Shown one piece after another: positions 10,470 through 19,269 of a DNA stretch of 64,000 bases. This DNA comes from Pseudarthrobacter chlorophenolicus (GTDB lineage Bacteria > Actinomycetota > Actinomycetes > Actinomycetales > Micrococcaceae): positions 1-64,000 of the forward strand of contig NZ_JZTW01000003.1 of assembly GCF_000962805.1 (NCBI RefSeq), in the 5' to 3' direction. The position numbers and the translations under genes were made by a program. How positions within the stretch are numbered: the first letter of the stretch is position 1; each line of letters opens with the position of its first letter. The notes under the pieces were generated by a model. It ran no database searches. It had not been told where the DNA came from and saw nothing but the letters and a program-made list of their open reading frames with translations.

Positions 10470-10946
10470 GTGACTTCCCCGGACCAGTCGGCCCCATCCG
10501 CGCCCGCAGACACTAGCCTAGCCAATCGATATGGTGGCCAAAAGCGGAGCCTGACACCCGCCGTCAAGCGCGCCATCGCCGGCGGCGCCCTCGCCGTCGG
10601 TATCGGTTTCCTGGCCTGGGTCTCCACGTCGAACTCGTTGTCCGCGGTGACCTTCAAGGACGTGGGTTACAGCACGCCTGATGCAACTGTTGCCGAGGTG
10701 GACTTCCAGGTGACGCGCGAGCCCGGCACGCCAGTCAAGTGCGCCGTGAAGGCCCTCGATTCCAAGTACGCAGTGGTTGGCTGGAAGGTGGTGGACATTC
10801 CCGCCGACGCCCCTGAGGGATCCGAGGAGACGGCCGACGGCGGCAGGACGGTTTCCCAGCGGGTCATGGTCCGCACCGAGTCCCTGTCCGTATCCGGGGT
10901 TGTGGACAGCTGCTGGGCAACGGACGGATCCGGCCAGAAGGTGTGA
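10470..10946 (+). CDS. DUF4307 domain-containing membrane protein
   Basis: This 158-residue protein has a hydrophilic N terminus with the NRYG motif, one membrane helix (about residues 32-52) and an extracytoplasmic beta-rich domain. That layout, and its place between mca and greA, identify the actinobacterial DUF4307 family. Its function is not known. Two Cys residues in the outer domain (near residues 90 and 149) could form a disulfide, which is an inference. It is divergent from mca with 126 bases between starts and has its own leaderless promoter, so a functional tie to mycothiol rests only on conserved position. Confidence 0.82.
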   Translation: MTSPDQSAPSAPADTSLANRYGGQKRSLTPAVKRAIAGGALAVGIGFLAWVSTSNSLSAVTFKDVGYSTPDATVAEVDFQVTREPGTPVKCAVKALDSKYAVVGWKVVDIPADAPEGSEETADGGRTVSQRVMVRTESLSVSGVVDSCWATDGSGQKV

Positions 10947-10963
10947 TGTGGGCCGCTTGCTCG

Positions 10964-10993
10964 TTGGGATAAATCCAGGGGTTTGACTACAAT
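10964..10993 (+). promoter_or_regulatory. Probable greA promoter
   Basis: TTGGGA (10964-10969) and TACAAT (10988-10993) are separated by 18 bases. Transcription would begin near 11000, giving a leader of about 90 bases before greA. Confidence 0.5.
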
Positions 10994-11007
10994 GGATCAA
11001 TACCTTC

Positions 11008-11060
11008 ACCCCGCTGAGCTGGTTGCTGTTCCATTAGTGGCCACCGTGGCGGGGTCTTTT
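11008..11060 (+). other. Terminator-like structure in the greA leader
   Basis: ACCCCGC (11008-11014) pairs with GCGGGGT (11049-11055) and is followed by CTTTT, which resembles an intrinsic terminator inside the leader. The GTG and Shine-Dalgarno sequence lie just beyond. Early termination here would yield a short leader RNA of about 60 bases. The stem is short and the loop large, so this is tentative. Confidence 0.4.
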
Positions 11061-11088
11061 GCATGTAGGACCACTAAAGGAGAAGTCC

Positions 11089-11583
11089 GTGTCTACCACC
11101 AACAGCGCAGCTGCAGCCTGGCTCACCCAGGAAGCTTTTGACCGCCTGAAGGCAGAGCTGGACCAACTTTCCGGCCCCGGCCGGGCGGAGATTGTCCAGA
11201 AGATCGACGCTGCCCGCCAGGAGGGTGACCTCAAGGAAAATGGCGGCTACCACGCTGCCAAGGAGGAGCAGGGCAAGATCGAGGCCCGCATCCGCCAGCT
11301 GACCGTCCTGCTTCGGGATGCCCACGTGGGTGAATCCCCCGCCGATGACGGCATCGTGGAGCCCGGCATGATCGTTGTGGCCCGGATTGCAGGGGACGAA
11401 GAGACCTTCCTGCTCGGATCCCGTGAAATTGCCGGCGATTCGGACCTGGACGTCTTCAGCGAAAAGTCCCCCCTGGGCTCTGCAATCCTGGGCCACAAGG
11501 AAGGCGAGACGCTGAGCTACGTTGCGCCCAACGGCAAGGACATCACGGTGGAAATCCTTTCCGCGAAGCCTTACGCAGCCTAG
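11089..11583 (+). CDS. greA: Transcription elongation factor GreA
   Basis: This 164-residue factor enters the RNA polymerase secondary channel and stimulates cleavage of backtracked RNA. The N-terminal coiled coil (about residues 12-85) holds the acidic tip segment in GDLKENGGYHAAKEEQGKIE, and the C-terminal FKBP-like domain ends with ILGHKEGETLSYVAPNG, the usual GreA pattern. GTG 11089 is preceded by AAAGGAGAAG, a strong ribosome site. A leader of about 90 bases with a possible attenuator precedes it, and a strong terminator follows 17 bases after the stop, so greA is transcribed alone. Confidence 0.96.
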   Translation: MSTTNSAAAAWLTQEAFDRLKAELDQLSGPGRAEIVQKIDAARQEGDLKENGGYHAAKEEQGKIEARIRQLTVLLRDAHVGESPADDGIVEPGMIVVARIAGDEETFLLGSREIAGDSDLDVFSEKSPLGSAILGHKEGETLSYVAPNGKDITVEILSAKPYAA

Positions 11584-11599
11584 TTCTTCCTTAGCTGCC

Positions 11600-11634
11600 A
11601 AAGCGCCTGCCGCCCCAAGGGCGGCAGGCGCTTT
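11600..11634 (+). terminator. greA terminator
   Basis: A 16-bp perfect stem (11600-11615 with 11619-11634) ends in CTTT and starts with AAAG, so it should work in both directions for greA and the convergent rhomboid operon. Confidence 0.85.
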
Positions 11635-11659
11635 GTTGTATTCAGCCTGTGGGCGGCAG

Positions 11660-12295
11660 CTATAGGGGAATTGCGCGGTCCCGCTGCCTGTCGGCGCCCG
11701 TACGGGGGCGGAGGATCAGTGCGGCCACCACTCCCCCTGCAGCCCCGCCAAGGTGGGCCTGCCAGGACACGAAGCCGGACACAATGGGCAGCATCCCGAA
11801 CAGAATGCTGCCGTAGCCCATGAACAGGACCACGGCCAGGAGGATCTGTTTCCAGCTGCGGTTGAAGAAGCCGCGGACCAGGAGGAAGGCAAAAAGTCCG
11901 AAGACGAGGCCTGAGGACCCTACGGTGATCCCGCCATCGCCGATCAGCCAGACGGTGATTCCCGATCCCAGCCAGCTGAGCGCGAGGGCAGTCAGGAAGA
12001 CCCGGAGCCCGGAGAGGAACACCAGGAAGCCAAAGATGATCAGCGGCAGGCTGTTGGACAGCAGGTGGTTCAGGTTGGCATGCAGCAGCGGAAACGTGAA
12101 AATGTCCAGGAGCCCGTCCGCGCTCCGGGGCCGCAGTCCGAACGTGCGGGTCAGGGACCCCAGGGTCAGCGTGTTGAACAGCTCAATGACAAAGAGGAGT
12201 GCTACGAAACCGCCCAGGACGAGCAGCCCGCCCTTGGCGCGCGCCGCCGTCGTCTGCCGTTCCCGGAAATCCCCGTTCCGCATCAGGCCAGCCAC
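11660..12295 (-). CDS. Rhomboid family intramembrane serine protease
   Basis: This 211-residue protein has six membrane helices and cleaves membrane-anchored substrates within the bilayer. The catalytic Ser is in GSSG (about residue 128) and the partner His in WQAHLGGAAGG (about residue 181); the upstream HANLNHLLSNS motif is the rhomboid oxyanion region. Natural substrates are unknown. GTG 12295 has AGGGG five bases upstream, which decides the start. It begins eight bases after the ilvA stop and is the last gene of a minus-strand run from galM or the AI-2E transporter. Confidence 0.9.
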   Translation of the reverse strand: MAGLMRNGDFRERQTTAARAKGGLLVLGGFVALLFVIELFNTLTLGSLTRTFGLRPRSADGLLDIFTFPLLHANLNHLLSNSLPLIIFGFLVFLSGLRVFLTALALSWLGSGITVWLIGDGGITVGSSGLVFGLFAFLLVRGFFNRSWKQILLAVVLFMGYGSILFGMLPIVSGFVSWQAHLGGAAGGVVAALILRPRTGADRQRDRAIPL

Positions 12296-12303
12296 GCGTA
12301 CCC

Positions 12304-13542
12304 CTAGTGCACCACGATGGGCTGGAATCCTTCGGCACGCAGCGCGCTGAGGACTTGCTCGCCGTGCTGGTGGCCCTTGGTCTCCAGGTTCACGGTGATG
12401 GAAACGTCGCCCATGCTGATGGAGCCGCCCACGCGGGTGTGGTCCAGGCCGGTGACGTTGGCATCGTTTTCGGCGATGATCCTGGCGATGGTTGCCAGCG
12501 AGCCGGGACGGTCGTCCAGCATCATGCGGACAGTCATGTACCGCCCGGCTGCGGAAAGGCCGCGCTGGATGACTTTAAGCATTAGCATAGGGTCGATATT
12601 GCCGCCGGACAGTACGACGGCGGTGGTCCCCGGATTTTCGATCTTGCCGTCCATGAGGGCAGCGACACCGACCGCGCCGGCGGGCTCCACTACCATTTTG
12701 GCGCGTTCCAGCAGGAAGATCAGTGCGCGGGCCAGCGAATCCTCGCTGACCGTCACGACGTCGTCCACGAGTTCGCGGATGATGCTGAACGGCAGCTGCC
12801 CCGGCCGTCCGACGGCGATGCCGTCAGCCATCGTGGACACCTTCTTCAGCGGCACCAGGGCGTCGGCGGCGAGGGAGGGAGGGTAGGCCGCAGCGTTTTC
12901 CGCCTGCACCCCGATGATGCGGATGTCGCGTCCAAGTTCCTTGGCCCGGGCCTTGATGGCGACCGCAACCCCGGCCAGGAGGCCGCCACCGCCGACGCCC
13001 ATCAGGATGGTGTCCACGGTGGGGATCTGTTCGAGGATTTCCAGGCCAACAGTGCCCTGGCCTGCCACCACATCAACGTTGTCGAAGGGGTGGACGAAGA
13101 CCGTCCCCGTTTCATTGCTGTACCGCTGGGCCTCCGCCAGCGCCTCGTCCACGTTGTGGCCGTGCAGGATCACCTCGGCGCCGTGGCTGCGGGTGGCGGC
13201 GAGCTTTGGCAGCGCAACACCGAGGGGCATGTAGATGCGTGCCTTGATCCCCAGGCTCTTGGCTGCCACCGCAACGCCCTGTGCGTGGTTGCCTGCGGAC
13301 GCCGCCACAACGCCACGTTTCTTCTCTTCGGGCGACAGGCGGGCCATGCGCACGTAGGCACCGCGGACCTTGAACGACCCGGCACGCTGGAGGTTCTCGC
13401 ATTTGAAGTAGACCTCGCCGCCCACCTGTACGCCCAGCGCACGGGACGATTCCACCGGAGTGCGCGCAATAATCCCGTCAAGCAGCTTCTGCGCCTCAAG
13501 GACATCGTCCAGCGTGACGGGAAGGGTTTGCAGGATGTTCAC
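12304..13542 (-). CDS. ilvA: Threonine ammonia-lyase
   Basis: This 412-residue PLP enzyme converts threonine to 2-oxobutanoate and ammonia, the first step toward isoleucine. The PLP lysine is K58 in AGSFKVRGA and the phosphate-binding glycine loop is VGGGGLLAG near residue 180. A single ACT-like regulatory domain fills the last 80 residues, as in the short form of about 400 residues rather than the 510-residue E. coli IlvA. Whether isoleucine inhibits it cannot be told. GTG 13542 follows GGAGAG. The start lies three bases after the stop of the AI-2E transporter gene, so they are cotranscribed. Confidence 0.93.
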   Translation of the reverse strand: MNILQTLPVTLDDVLEAQKLLDGIIARTPVESSRALGVQVGGEVYFKCENLQRAGSFKVRGAYVRMARLSPEEKKRGVVAASAGNHAQGVAVAAKSLGIKARIYMPLGVALPKLAATRSHGAEVILHGHNVDEALAEAQRYSNETGTVFVHPFDNVDVVAGQGTVGLEILEQIPTVDTILMGVGGGGLLAGVAVAIKARAKELGRDIRIIGVQAENAAAYPPSLAADALVPLKKVSTMADGIAVGRPGQLPFSIIRELVDDVVTVSEDSLARALIFLLERAKMVVEPAGAVGVAALMDGKIENPGTTAVVLSGGNIDPMLMLKVIQRGLSAAGRYMTVRMMLDDRPGSLATIARIIAENDANVTGLDHTRVGGSISMGDVSITVNLETKGHQHGEQVLSALRAEGFQPIVVH

Positions 13543-13545
13543 GTA

Positions 13546-14871
13546 CTACTCTCCTCTAGGTTCGTCCCCGGCGCCCCGACGGGGTGCGGAGTGGGCACCG
13601 CGGTGTTCAGCTGTGGCGCCGGCAGACGTTTCGCCTTCTCCGCCAAAGTCCTTCGGCGGTTCAACGTCTTCTATGGTGTTGTCCCCGCCAGCCGGAGCTG
13701 TCAGGGGCCTCCCGGCAATCACCGGCACCTGTTCATGTTCCCATGTTCTGGCGGCGATGTAGCGAATGGCCGAGTTTGCTACGGCCAGGATGGGTACCGA
13801 AAACAGTGCGCCCGGGATGCCGGCAAGGTAGGAGCCGGCGGCAACGCTGAGGATGACGGCTACCGGATGGAGGGACACGGCCTTGCCCATGACCAGCGGC
13901 TGCAGGATGTGTCCTTCCAGCTGCTGGACCGCAAGGACGATGGCGAGCATGATCAGCGCATTCACGGGGCCGTTGGCCACCAAGGCCAGCAGGACGGCAA
14001 TCACGCCGGTCACCAGGGCACCCACCACCGGGATGAAGGAACCCAGGAAAACCAGCACGCCCAGGGGCAGGGCCAGCGGGACTCCAATGATCGCGGCACC
14101 CACGCCGATGCCGATCGCATCCACCGCGGCAACGAACATCTGGATTCGTGCATAGCTCACCATGGAGGCCCAGCCCTTGCGGCCGGCGCCGAAAGCAGCG
14201 GCCCGCGCCCGCCGCGGAAGCAGCCGGACAAGGAACGCCCAGATCCGGTCTCCCTCCAGCAGGAAGAAAATGAGGATGAACAGGGCGAGGAGCAATCCGG
14301 CGGCGAAGTGTCCGGCCGTGCTGCCAAATGACAGGGCGCCGCTGAGGATGCTGCTGCTGTTGTTCTGCAGGGCGTCGCTGGCTTCCTTGACGTACTGGTC
14401 GATTTGGGCCGCCGTCAGGTGCAGCGGCCCGTCGGAAAGCCAGGTCTGGACCTGCCGCACGCCTTCGAGCGCCTGCTGCCACAATTCGCCGAAGCCGATC
14501 ACCAGCTGCCGGCCGACGAGGGCCAGCGCACCGGAGATCACTGCGATAAAGCCAAGGACCGTAAGGGCGACGGCAAGGCCGGCGGGCAGTCCGCGCCGCT
14601 TCAGCCAGGCCGTGACAGGGCTCAGCAGCCCCGCGAGGAGCGCCGCCACCATGACCGGGATGATCAGGAAGGTGATGTGGCTCAGGAGCCAGATCAGCGT
14701 GCCGGCCATCAGGAGGATGAGGCCCAGGCGCCAGGACCAGGATGCGGCAATCCGTACACCGTACGGGATGTCGCGGTCTAGCTCACGGTCTGTCAGGACC
14801 CGGAGGGGTGCCGCCGTGGCGGGGGCTGGAGATGGCGTGGACTGGGTGGCGTCGTCCGCGGTGGGCGTCAT
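13546..14871 (-). CDS. AI-2E family transporter (PerM-like)
   Basis: This 441-residue protein has about eight membrane helices, with the pattern of the AI-2E/PerM family: a helix pair at about 45-110, a periplasmic segment, and the conserved FIPVVGALVTG and QQLEGHILQPLVMG motifs in the C-terminal half. Family members have been linked to AI-2 export or ion/proton antiport; the substrate here is unknown. Both termini are hydrophilic, the last 50 residues being Gly/Glu/Arg rich. The ATG has TAGAGT six bases upstream, overlapping the galM stop codon, so it probably has its own leaderless promoter. Confidence 0.86.
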   Translation of the reverse strand: MTPTADDATQSTPSPAPATAAPLRVLTDRELDRDIPYGVRIAASWSWRLGLILLMAGTLIWLLSHITFLIIPVMVAALLAGLLSPVTAWLKRRGLPAGLAVALTVLGFIAVISGALALVGRQLVIGFGELWQQALEGVRQVQTWLSDGPLHLTAAQIDQYVKEASDALQNNSSSILSGALSFGSTAGHFAAGLLLALFILIFFLLEGDRIWAFLVRLLPRRARAAAFGAGRKGWASMVSYARIQMFVAAVDAIGIGVGAAIIGVPLALPLGVLVFLGSFIPVVGALVTGVIAVLLALVANGPVNALIMLAIVLAVQQLEGHILQPLVMGKAVSLHPVAVILSVAAGSYLAGIPGALFSVPILAVANSAIRYIAARTWEHEQVPVIAGRPLTAPAGGDNTIEDVEPPKDFGGEGETSAGATAEHRGAHSAPRRGAGDEPRGE

Positions 14872-14877
14872 AAGGAA

Positions 14878-14883
14878 ACTCTA
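14878..14883 (-). promoter_or_regulatory. -10 element for leaderless AI-2E transporter mRNA
   Basis: TAGAGT ends six bases before ATG 14871 and includes the TAG stop codon of the preceding galM-like gene. Confidence 0.5.
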
Positions 14884-15840
14884 GCCGCCTGTGGCGGCGT
14901 GGTAGTCGATTCCCCACTCCATGGCGAAGGACTCCCCCGGTTCGAGCCAGCGCAGGCCGTCGCCGGAGTTGAAGGCGTTGGCCGGACCGGTCATCGGTTC
15001 GACGGCGAGCGCGCGGCTCCGGCCGGGATAGACAGTGCTGACGAAGACGTGGACGTACTCGCAGGATTCGTCCTGCCAGAGGCTGACGCTGCGGCCGTCC
15101 GGCCCCGCCAGCACGTGGCGGGCCTTGCCATCCTCGTACCCGAGGCCGGTGAGAGCGACGTCGACGCTGAGGCCGCCGATGGTGCGGCCGCCGCGGAAGT
15201 CGGTGTCGCCGTCGACGGGCGCGGAACTGCGGGGTATCAGCCGTTCATCGGCGATGAGCTGGGTGTCGGCCTGGACGGTCAGTACCAGCTCCTCGGCGGG
15301 CGTGTCTCCCAACCGCAGGTAGGGGTGCGCGCCGAGGACAAACGGTGCAGCTGCTGCGGCGTGGTTTGTCAGGCTCTGGCGGACCGCGAGTCCAAGGTCT
15401 GCGGTCAGCTCGTACCGCACGAGGTGCCGCACCAGGAAGGGGTAGCCGTGCTGCGGAAAGACCGTGGCTTCCAGGGAAACGGAGTATGGCGATTCGTCCA
15501 CCAGCGTGTAACCCACGTTTCTGAGCAGGCCGTGGCTGGCGTTGTTGCGGGACACCTCGGTGATGTCCAGCTGCTGCTTTTTGCCGTCCAGGACCCAGGC
15601 GCCATCCTCCACCCTGTTGGCCCAGGGCGCCAGGGTGATTCCGGCCCCGCCGGGCGGAATGACGTCGTCGCCGTAGGTTTCGGTCAGGAGCACGCCGCCC
15701 CGGCTGTAGGACCGGAGCCCGGCGGCGAGCTCGGTGATAACGGCCACGGCGTCGCCGCGGCGAAGTTCATACTGGCGGCCTGAGGCAAAGGCGCGCAGGT
15801 GCGGGCTGTCGGGTGTGTCCTGGGACGAGAACTGGGTCAT
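14881..15840 (-). CDS. galM: Aldose 1-epimerase family protein (galM-like)
   Basis: This 319-residue enzyme is expected to interconvert alpha and beta anomers of aldoses such as galactose, the entry step of the Leloir pathway. The visible marks are the N-terminal ANRVEDGAW segment with its Asn-Arg pair, the ASHGLLRN motif with the catalytic His (about residue 124), the GAHPYLR motif with the second His (about 188), and a C-terminal VEPMTGPANAFNSGDGLRWLEPGES region. It is divergent from galT-galK with a 100-base A+T-rich spacer, so all three probably share control by galactose. Confidence 0.88.
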   Translation of the reverse strand: MTQFSSQDTPDSPHLRAFASGRQYELRRGDAVAVITELAAGLRSYSRGGVLLTETYGDDVIPPGGAGITLAPWANRVEDGAWVLDGKKQQLDITEVSRNNASHGLLRNVGYTLVDESPYSVSLEATVFPQHGYPFLVRHLVRYELTADLGLAVRQSLTNHAAAAAPFVLGAHPYLRLGDTPAEELVLTVQADTQLIADERLIPRSSAPVDGDTDFRGGRTIGGLSVDVALTGLGYEDGKARHVLAGPDGRSVSLWQDESCEYVHVFVSTVYPGRSRALAVEPMTGPANAFNSGDGLRWLEPGESFAMEWGIDYHAATGG

Positions 15841-15940
15841 GCGCCTTACCGTACCGCGGCTACTGTGGTCATGCTGAACCTTGGATGTTGTTTTTTGTTC
15901 TTAACTATTCATTTTTGGTTGATCATGCGAAAATAGTTCC
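15841..15940. promoter_or_regulatory. Divergent galM / galTK promoter region
   Basis: The 100-base spacer is clearly richer in A and T than its surroundings at about 15885-15935, with several T runs. GAAAAT lies six bases before the galT ATG and could be a leaderless -10. I see no regulator site that I can defend. Confidence 0.4.
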
Positions 15941-17089
15941 ATGACAGCGATCACCAGCACCAGACTCTCCGACGGCCGGGAGCTGCTCTATTTCGATGAC
16001 CCGGGCACCAATGCGGCCCGGGCAGCGGGGCCTGCCGACCAGCGCGGCCTGCCACCGAGGGGCGAGCCCGGTGAGGTCCGCTTCGATGCCCTCACGGACG
16101 AATGGGTGGCAGTGGCGGCGCACCGCCAGACCCGAACCCACCTCCCGCCCGCGGACCAGTGCCCCATCTGCCCCACGACGCCCAACAACCCGTCCGAGAT
16201 TCCTGCGGCTAACTATGACGTGGTGGTCTTCGAGAACCGCTTCCCGTCCCTCGGCCCCGCCCTCGGTCCGGTTCCGGAAAACGCTGCATGGGGAACCAAG
16301 GGTCCGGCCTACGGCCGCTGCGAAGTAGTGTCGTTCACGCCCGAACACACAGGCTCCTTCAGCACACTCAGCGAAACCCGCTCCCGGACCGTGATCGAAG
16401 CCTGGGCCCAGCGCACGGAAGCGCTCAGCTCGCTGGCAGGCATCAAGCAGGTGTTTCCTTTCGAGAACCGCGGCGCAGATATTGGCGTCACCCTCCACCA
16501 CCCGCACGGCCAGATCTACGCCTACCCGTATGTCACTCCCCGGGCGGGCGTGCTGGGTTCGGCTGCCCTGCGCCACTACGAGAAGCACGATGGCCGCGAA
16601 ACCCTGACCGGCTCCCTCTTGAAAGCGGAACGGCAAGACGGCAGCCGGATGGTGATGGAAGGCGAAAACTTCAGCGCCTACGTCCCGTTCGCAGCCCGCT
16701 GGCCGCTGGAAATCCACCTGGTCCCCCACCGTCACGTTCCAGACCTAGCGGCCCTAAGCGGGGAGGAGAAGGACGAGCTCGCCCACGTCTACCTGGATCT
16801 GCTCAAGCGCGTGGATGCCCTGTACCCCACGCCCACCCCGTACATCTCCGCCTGGCACCAGGCTCCACTGGTGCCCGGACTCCGCGCCGCCGGCTACCTC
16901 CACCTTCAGCTGACCTCACCCCGGCGGGCTGCGGATAAGCTGAAATACCTTGCCGGGTCCGAGGCAGCCATGGGTGCCTTCATCAACGACACCACACCGG
17001 AAAGCGTGGCCGAGCGGCTGCGCGCAACGGTTCCGGCACCTGCCACTGCGGCCGCCGAGGCCGCTCCGTCCCAAGGAGTTCCCGCTTGA
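15941..17089 (+). CDS. galT: Galactose-1-phosphate uridylyltransferase
   Basis: This 382-residue enzyme transfers UMP from UDP-glucose to galactose-1-phosphate. The zinc pair C74-x2-C77 is in CPIC and the active-site HPHGQ lies at residues 187-191, where the second His carries the uridylyl group. The C-terminal half contains the matching EIHLVPHRHVPD zinc region. Length is close to other bacterial GalT enzymes. Its stop overlaps the galK TTG start by four bases, and galM is divergent, so the three cover the Leloir pathway except UDP-galactose 4-epimerase, which is not in the window. Confidence 0.95.
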   Translation: MTAITSTRLSDGRELLYFDDPGTNAARAAGPADQRGLPPRGEPGEVRFDALTDEWVAVAAHRQTRTHLPPADQCPICPTTPNNPSEIPAANYDVVVFENRFPSLGPALGPVPENAAWGTKGPAYGRCEVVSFTPEHTGSFSTLSETRSRTVIEAWAQRTEALSSLAGIKQVFPFENRGADIGVTLHHPHGQIYAYPYVTPRAGVLGSAALRHYEKHDGRETLTGSLLKAERQDGSRMVMEGENFSAYVPFAARWPLEIHLVPHRHVPDLAALSGEEKDELAHVYLDLLKRVDALYPTPTPYISAWHQAPLVPGLRAAGYLHLQLTSPRRAADKLKYLAGSEAAMGAFINDTTPESVAERLRATVPAPATAAAEAAPSQGVPA

Positions 17090-18273
17090 GCGCCGCACCC
17101 CACCCCACCGCAGATTCAGCCGCCCCGGGCACGCAGGACCTGGCTGCCCGGTTTGCCCAGGAGTTCGGGGCCGCCCCGGCAGGCGTCTGGCAGGCACCGG
17201 GCAGGGTCAACCTGATCGGTGAGCACACCGACTACAACGAGGGCTTCGTGCTGCCGTTCGCCATCGACCGGACTGCCCGGGTAGCAGTGGGCATCCGCCC
17301 GGACTCCACCGTTCGCCTGCTGTCAACGTACGGTGACCAGGGCATGGTTTCCACCGCACTCGACAGCCTGGAACCGGGCTCCGCCAAGGGGTGGACCAAG
17401 TATCCCCTCGGCGTCATGTGGGCCCTCCGCGAACGCGGCATCGATGTTCCCGGAATTGACCTGCTGCTGGACTCGGACGTTCCGCTCGGCGCAGGCCTGT
17501 CCTCGTCACACGCTATCGAGTGCGCGGTGGTCACCGCCCTCAACGAGCTCACCGGCGCTGGCCTGACAGCGGAGGACATGGTCCTGGTGACCCAGCGCGC
17601 CGAAAACGACTTCGTGGGGGCTCCCACCGGCATCATGGACCAGTCCGCCTCCATTCGCGGGGCCAAGGGCCACGCGGTCTTCCTCGATTGCCGTGACCAG
17701 AATGCCACCCTGGTGCCGTTCGAAACGGAACCGGCAGGACTGGTCCTGCTGGTCATTGACACCAAGGTCTCGCACTCCCACGCCGACGGCGGGTATGCCT
17801 CGCGCCGCGCCTCCTGCGAGCTCGGCGCCGAGGTCATGGGCGTCAAGGCGCTCCGCGACGTCCAGGTCGGTGACCTGGAGGAGGCCAGCGGACTGCTGGA
17901 CGAGGTGACGTTCCGGCGCGTGCGCCACGTTGTCACGGAGAACGACCGGGTGCTGCAGACGGTGGAGCGCCTGGCCGCCGAGGGACCCGGCGCCATCGGC
18001 ACCCTGCTCGATGCCAGCCATGCCTCCATGCGGGACGACTTCGAAATTTCGTGTCCTGAACTGGATCTGGCGGTGGAGACCTCGCGCGCCAACGGGGCCA
18101 TCGGGGCACGGATGACCGGAGGCGGTTTCGGGGGTGCGGCGATTGCCCTGACCCCCGTCGCTTCCGAAGCGAAGGTGCGCGCCGCCGTCGTCAGTGCTTT
18201 CGCCGAGGCGGGCTATGCCGCGCCGGACATCTTCACTGTCTCCCCGGCAGCGGGCGCCATGCGCGTCGCCTAG
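17086..18273 (+). CDS. galK: Galactokinase
   Basis: This 395-residue GHMP-family kinase phosphorylates galactose at C1. The galactokinase signature GRVNLIGEHTDYNEG lies at about residues 39-53, the ATP-binding PLGAGLSSSHA at about 135-147, and the third GHMP motif MTGGGFGGAAIAL near residue 345. The start is the TTG that overlaps the galT stop; AAGGAG eight bases upstream supports it. Translational coupling to galT keeps the two in step. A strong terminator follows 32 bases downstream. Confidence 0.95.
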   Translation: MSAAPHPTADSAAPGTQDLAARFAQEFGAAPAGVWQAPGRVNLIGEHTDYNEGFVLPFAIDRTARVAVGIRPDSTVRLLSTYGDQGMVSTALDSLEPGSAKGWTKYPLGVMWALRERGIDVPGIDLLLDSDVPLGAGLSSSHAIECAVVTALNELTGAGLTAEDMVLVTQRAENDFVGAPTGIMDQSASIRGAKGHAVFLDCRDQNATLVPFETEPAGLVLLVIDTKVSHSHADGGYASRRASCELGAEVMGVKALRDVQVGDLEEASGLLDEVTFRRVRHVVTENDRVLQTVERLAAEGPGAIGTLLDASHASMRDDFEISCPELDLAVETSRANGAIGARMTGGGFGGAAIALTPVASEAKVRAAVVSAFAEAGYAAPDIFTVSPAAGAMRVA

Positions 18274-18305
18274 CAACCCGACCGGGAGGCCGCTCAACGC
18301 TACAA

Positions 18306-18353
18306 CCTTAAATAGAACAGGCCCACCTTGCGGTGGGCCTGTTCTATTTAAGG
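18306..18353. terminator. Bidirectional terminator between galK and BI-1 gene
   Basis: A perfect 22-bp inverted repeat (18306-18327 with 18332-18353) encloses a four-base loop. The A/T-rich outer part supplies T runs on both strands, so it ends the two convergent transcripts. Confidence 0.9.
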
Positions 18354-18384
18354 CATCGGACGACGGCGGTTTGGCGCCCGGGCG

Positions 18385-19269
18385 CTAGTCGTCGCCGCGG
18401 AGGATGGCCAGCAGGCGGATGATCTCCACATACAGCCAGACCAAGGTGACGGTCAGGCCGAACGCCGCGGTCCAGGAGAAACGCTGCGGAGCGCCGCTGC
18501 GGACGCCGGCTTCAATGCTGGTGAAGTCCATGATCAGCGAGAAAGCGGCGAGGCCGATGGCGAGCAGGCCGATAACAACGCCAATCATGCCGCTGCGCAG
18601 GCCGAAGGGCTCCTGGGTGACGCCGGTCAGCATCATGACCAGGTTGACTACTGAGAACAGGGCGTAACCGCCAAGGGCGATCATGAAGAAGCGCATCGCC
18701 TTGGGGGTGGCACGGACTTTTCCGCTCTTGAACAGCAGCAGGGTGACGGCAAACACGGAGAGCGTGCCTACCACTGCCTGCAGGCCAACACCCGGGTACT
18801 GGGTATCGAGGATGCGGGTCAGGCCACCCAGGAAGAGTCCTTCTAGGCCGGCGTAGGCCAGGATCAACGCAGGGGAAGGCTGCTTCTTGAACGTGTTGAC
18901 GAGGGCTAGGACGAAACCGCCGAGGGCACCGACGATCATCAGCAGCGACGCAAGCCCCAAACCGACGGTCAGGGTTACTGCCGCGCCGAGGATAACGACG
19001 CCGAGGCAGGCTGCCGTCTTGACGATGACATCGTCGAAGGTCATCCGCCCGGTATCCGCCGGACCCGCCGACGGCTGGTTGTACATGTCCTGGAGCTGGT
19101 TGTCCGTCATGCCCTGCGGCTGGGCGTTCCAGGCCTGCTGGCCATAGGGTGCCTGGGCGTACGGCTGCTGGCCGTAAGGGGCGCCGCCATAGCCCTGCGG
19201 GGCAGGCGGTGCCTGGGTGGCTCCACGGAAGCTCTTTCCGTTGAAGATCGGGTTTCCGCCAAGTGCCAT
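18385..19269 (-). CDS. Bax inhibitor-1/YccA family membrane protein
   Basis: This 294-residue protein has a 70-residue cytoplasmic N terminus rich in Gln, Tyr, Gly and Pro with APYGQQ-like repeats, followed by seven hydrophobic helices. The helices carry the features of the actinobacterial branch of the BI-1/YccA family, including LAYAGLEGLFLGG and the C-terminal DFTSIEAGVRSGAPQRFSW segment. BI-1 proteins are calcium leak channels or protease regulators in studied cases; its job here is not known. The ATG follows GAGGA by eight bases. It converges on galK. Confidence 0.88.
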   Translation of the reverse strand: MALGGNPIFNGKSFRGATQAPPAPQGYGGAPYGQQPYAQAPYGQQAWNAQPQGMTDNQLQDMYNQPSAGPADTGRMTFDDVIVKTAACLGVVILGAAVTLTVGLGLASLLMIVGALGGFVLALVNTFKKQPSPALILAYAGLEGLFLGGLTRILDTQYPGVGLQAVVGTLSVFAVTLLLFKSGKVRATPKAMRFFMIALGGYALFSVVNLVMMLTGVTQEPFGLRSGMIGVVIGLLAIGLAAFSLIMDFTSIEAGVRSGAPQRFSWTAAFGLTVTLVWLYVEIIRLLAILRGDD

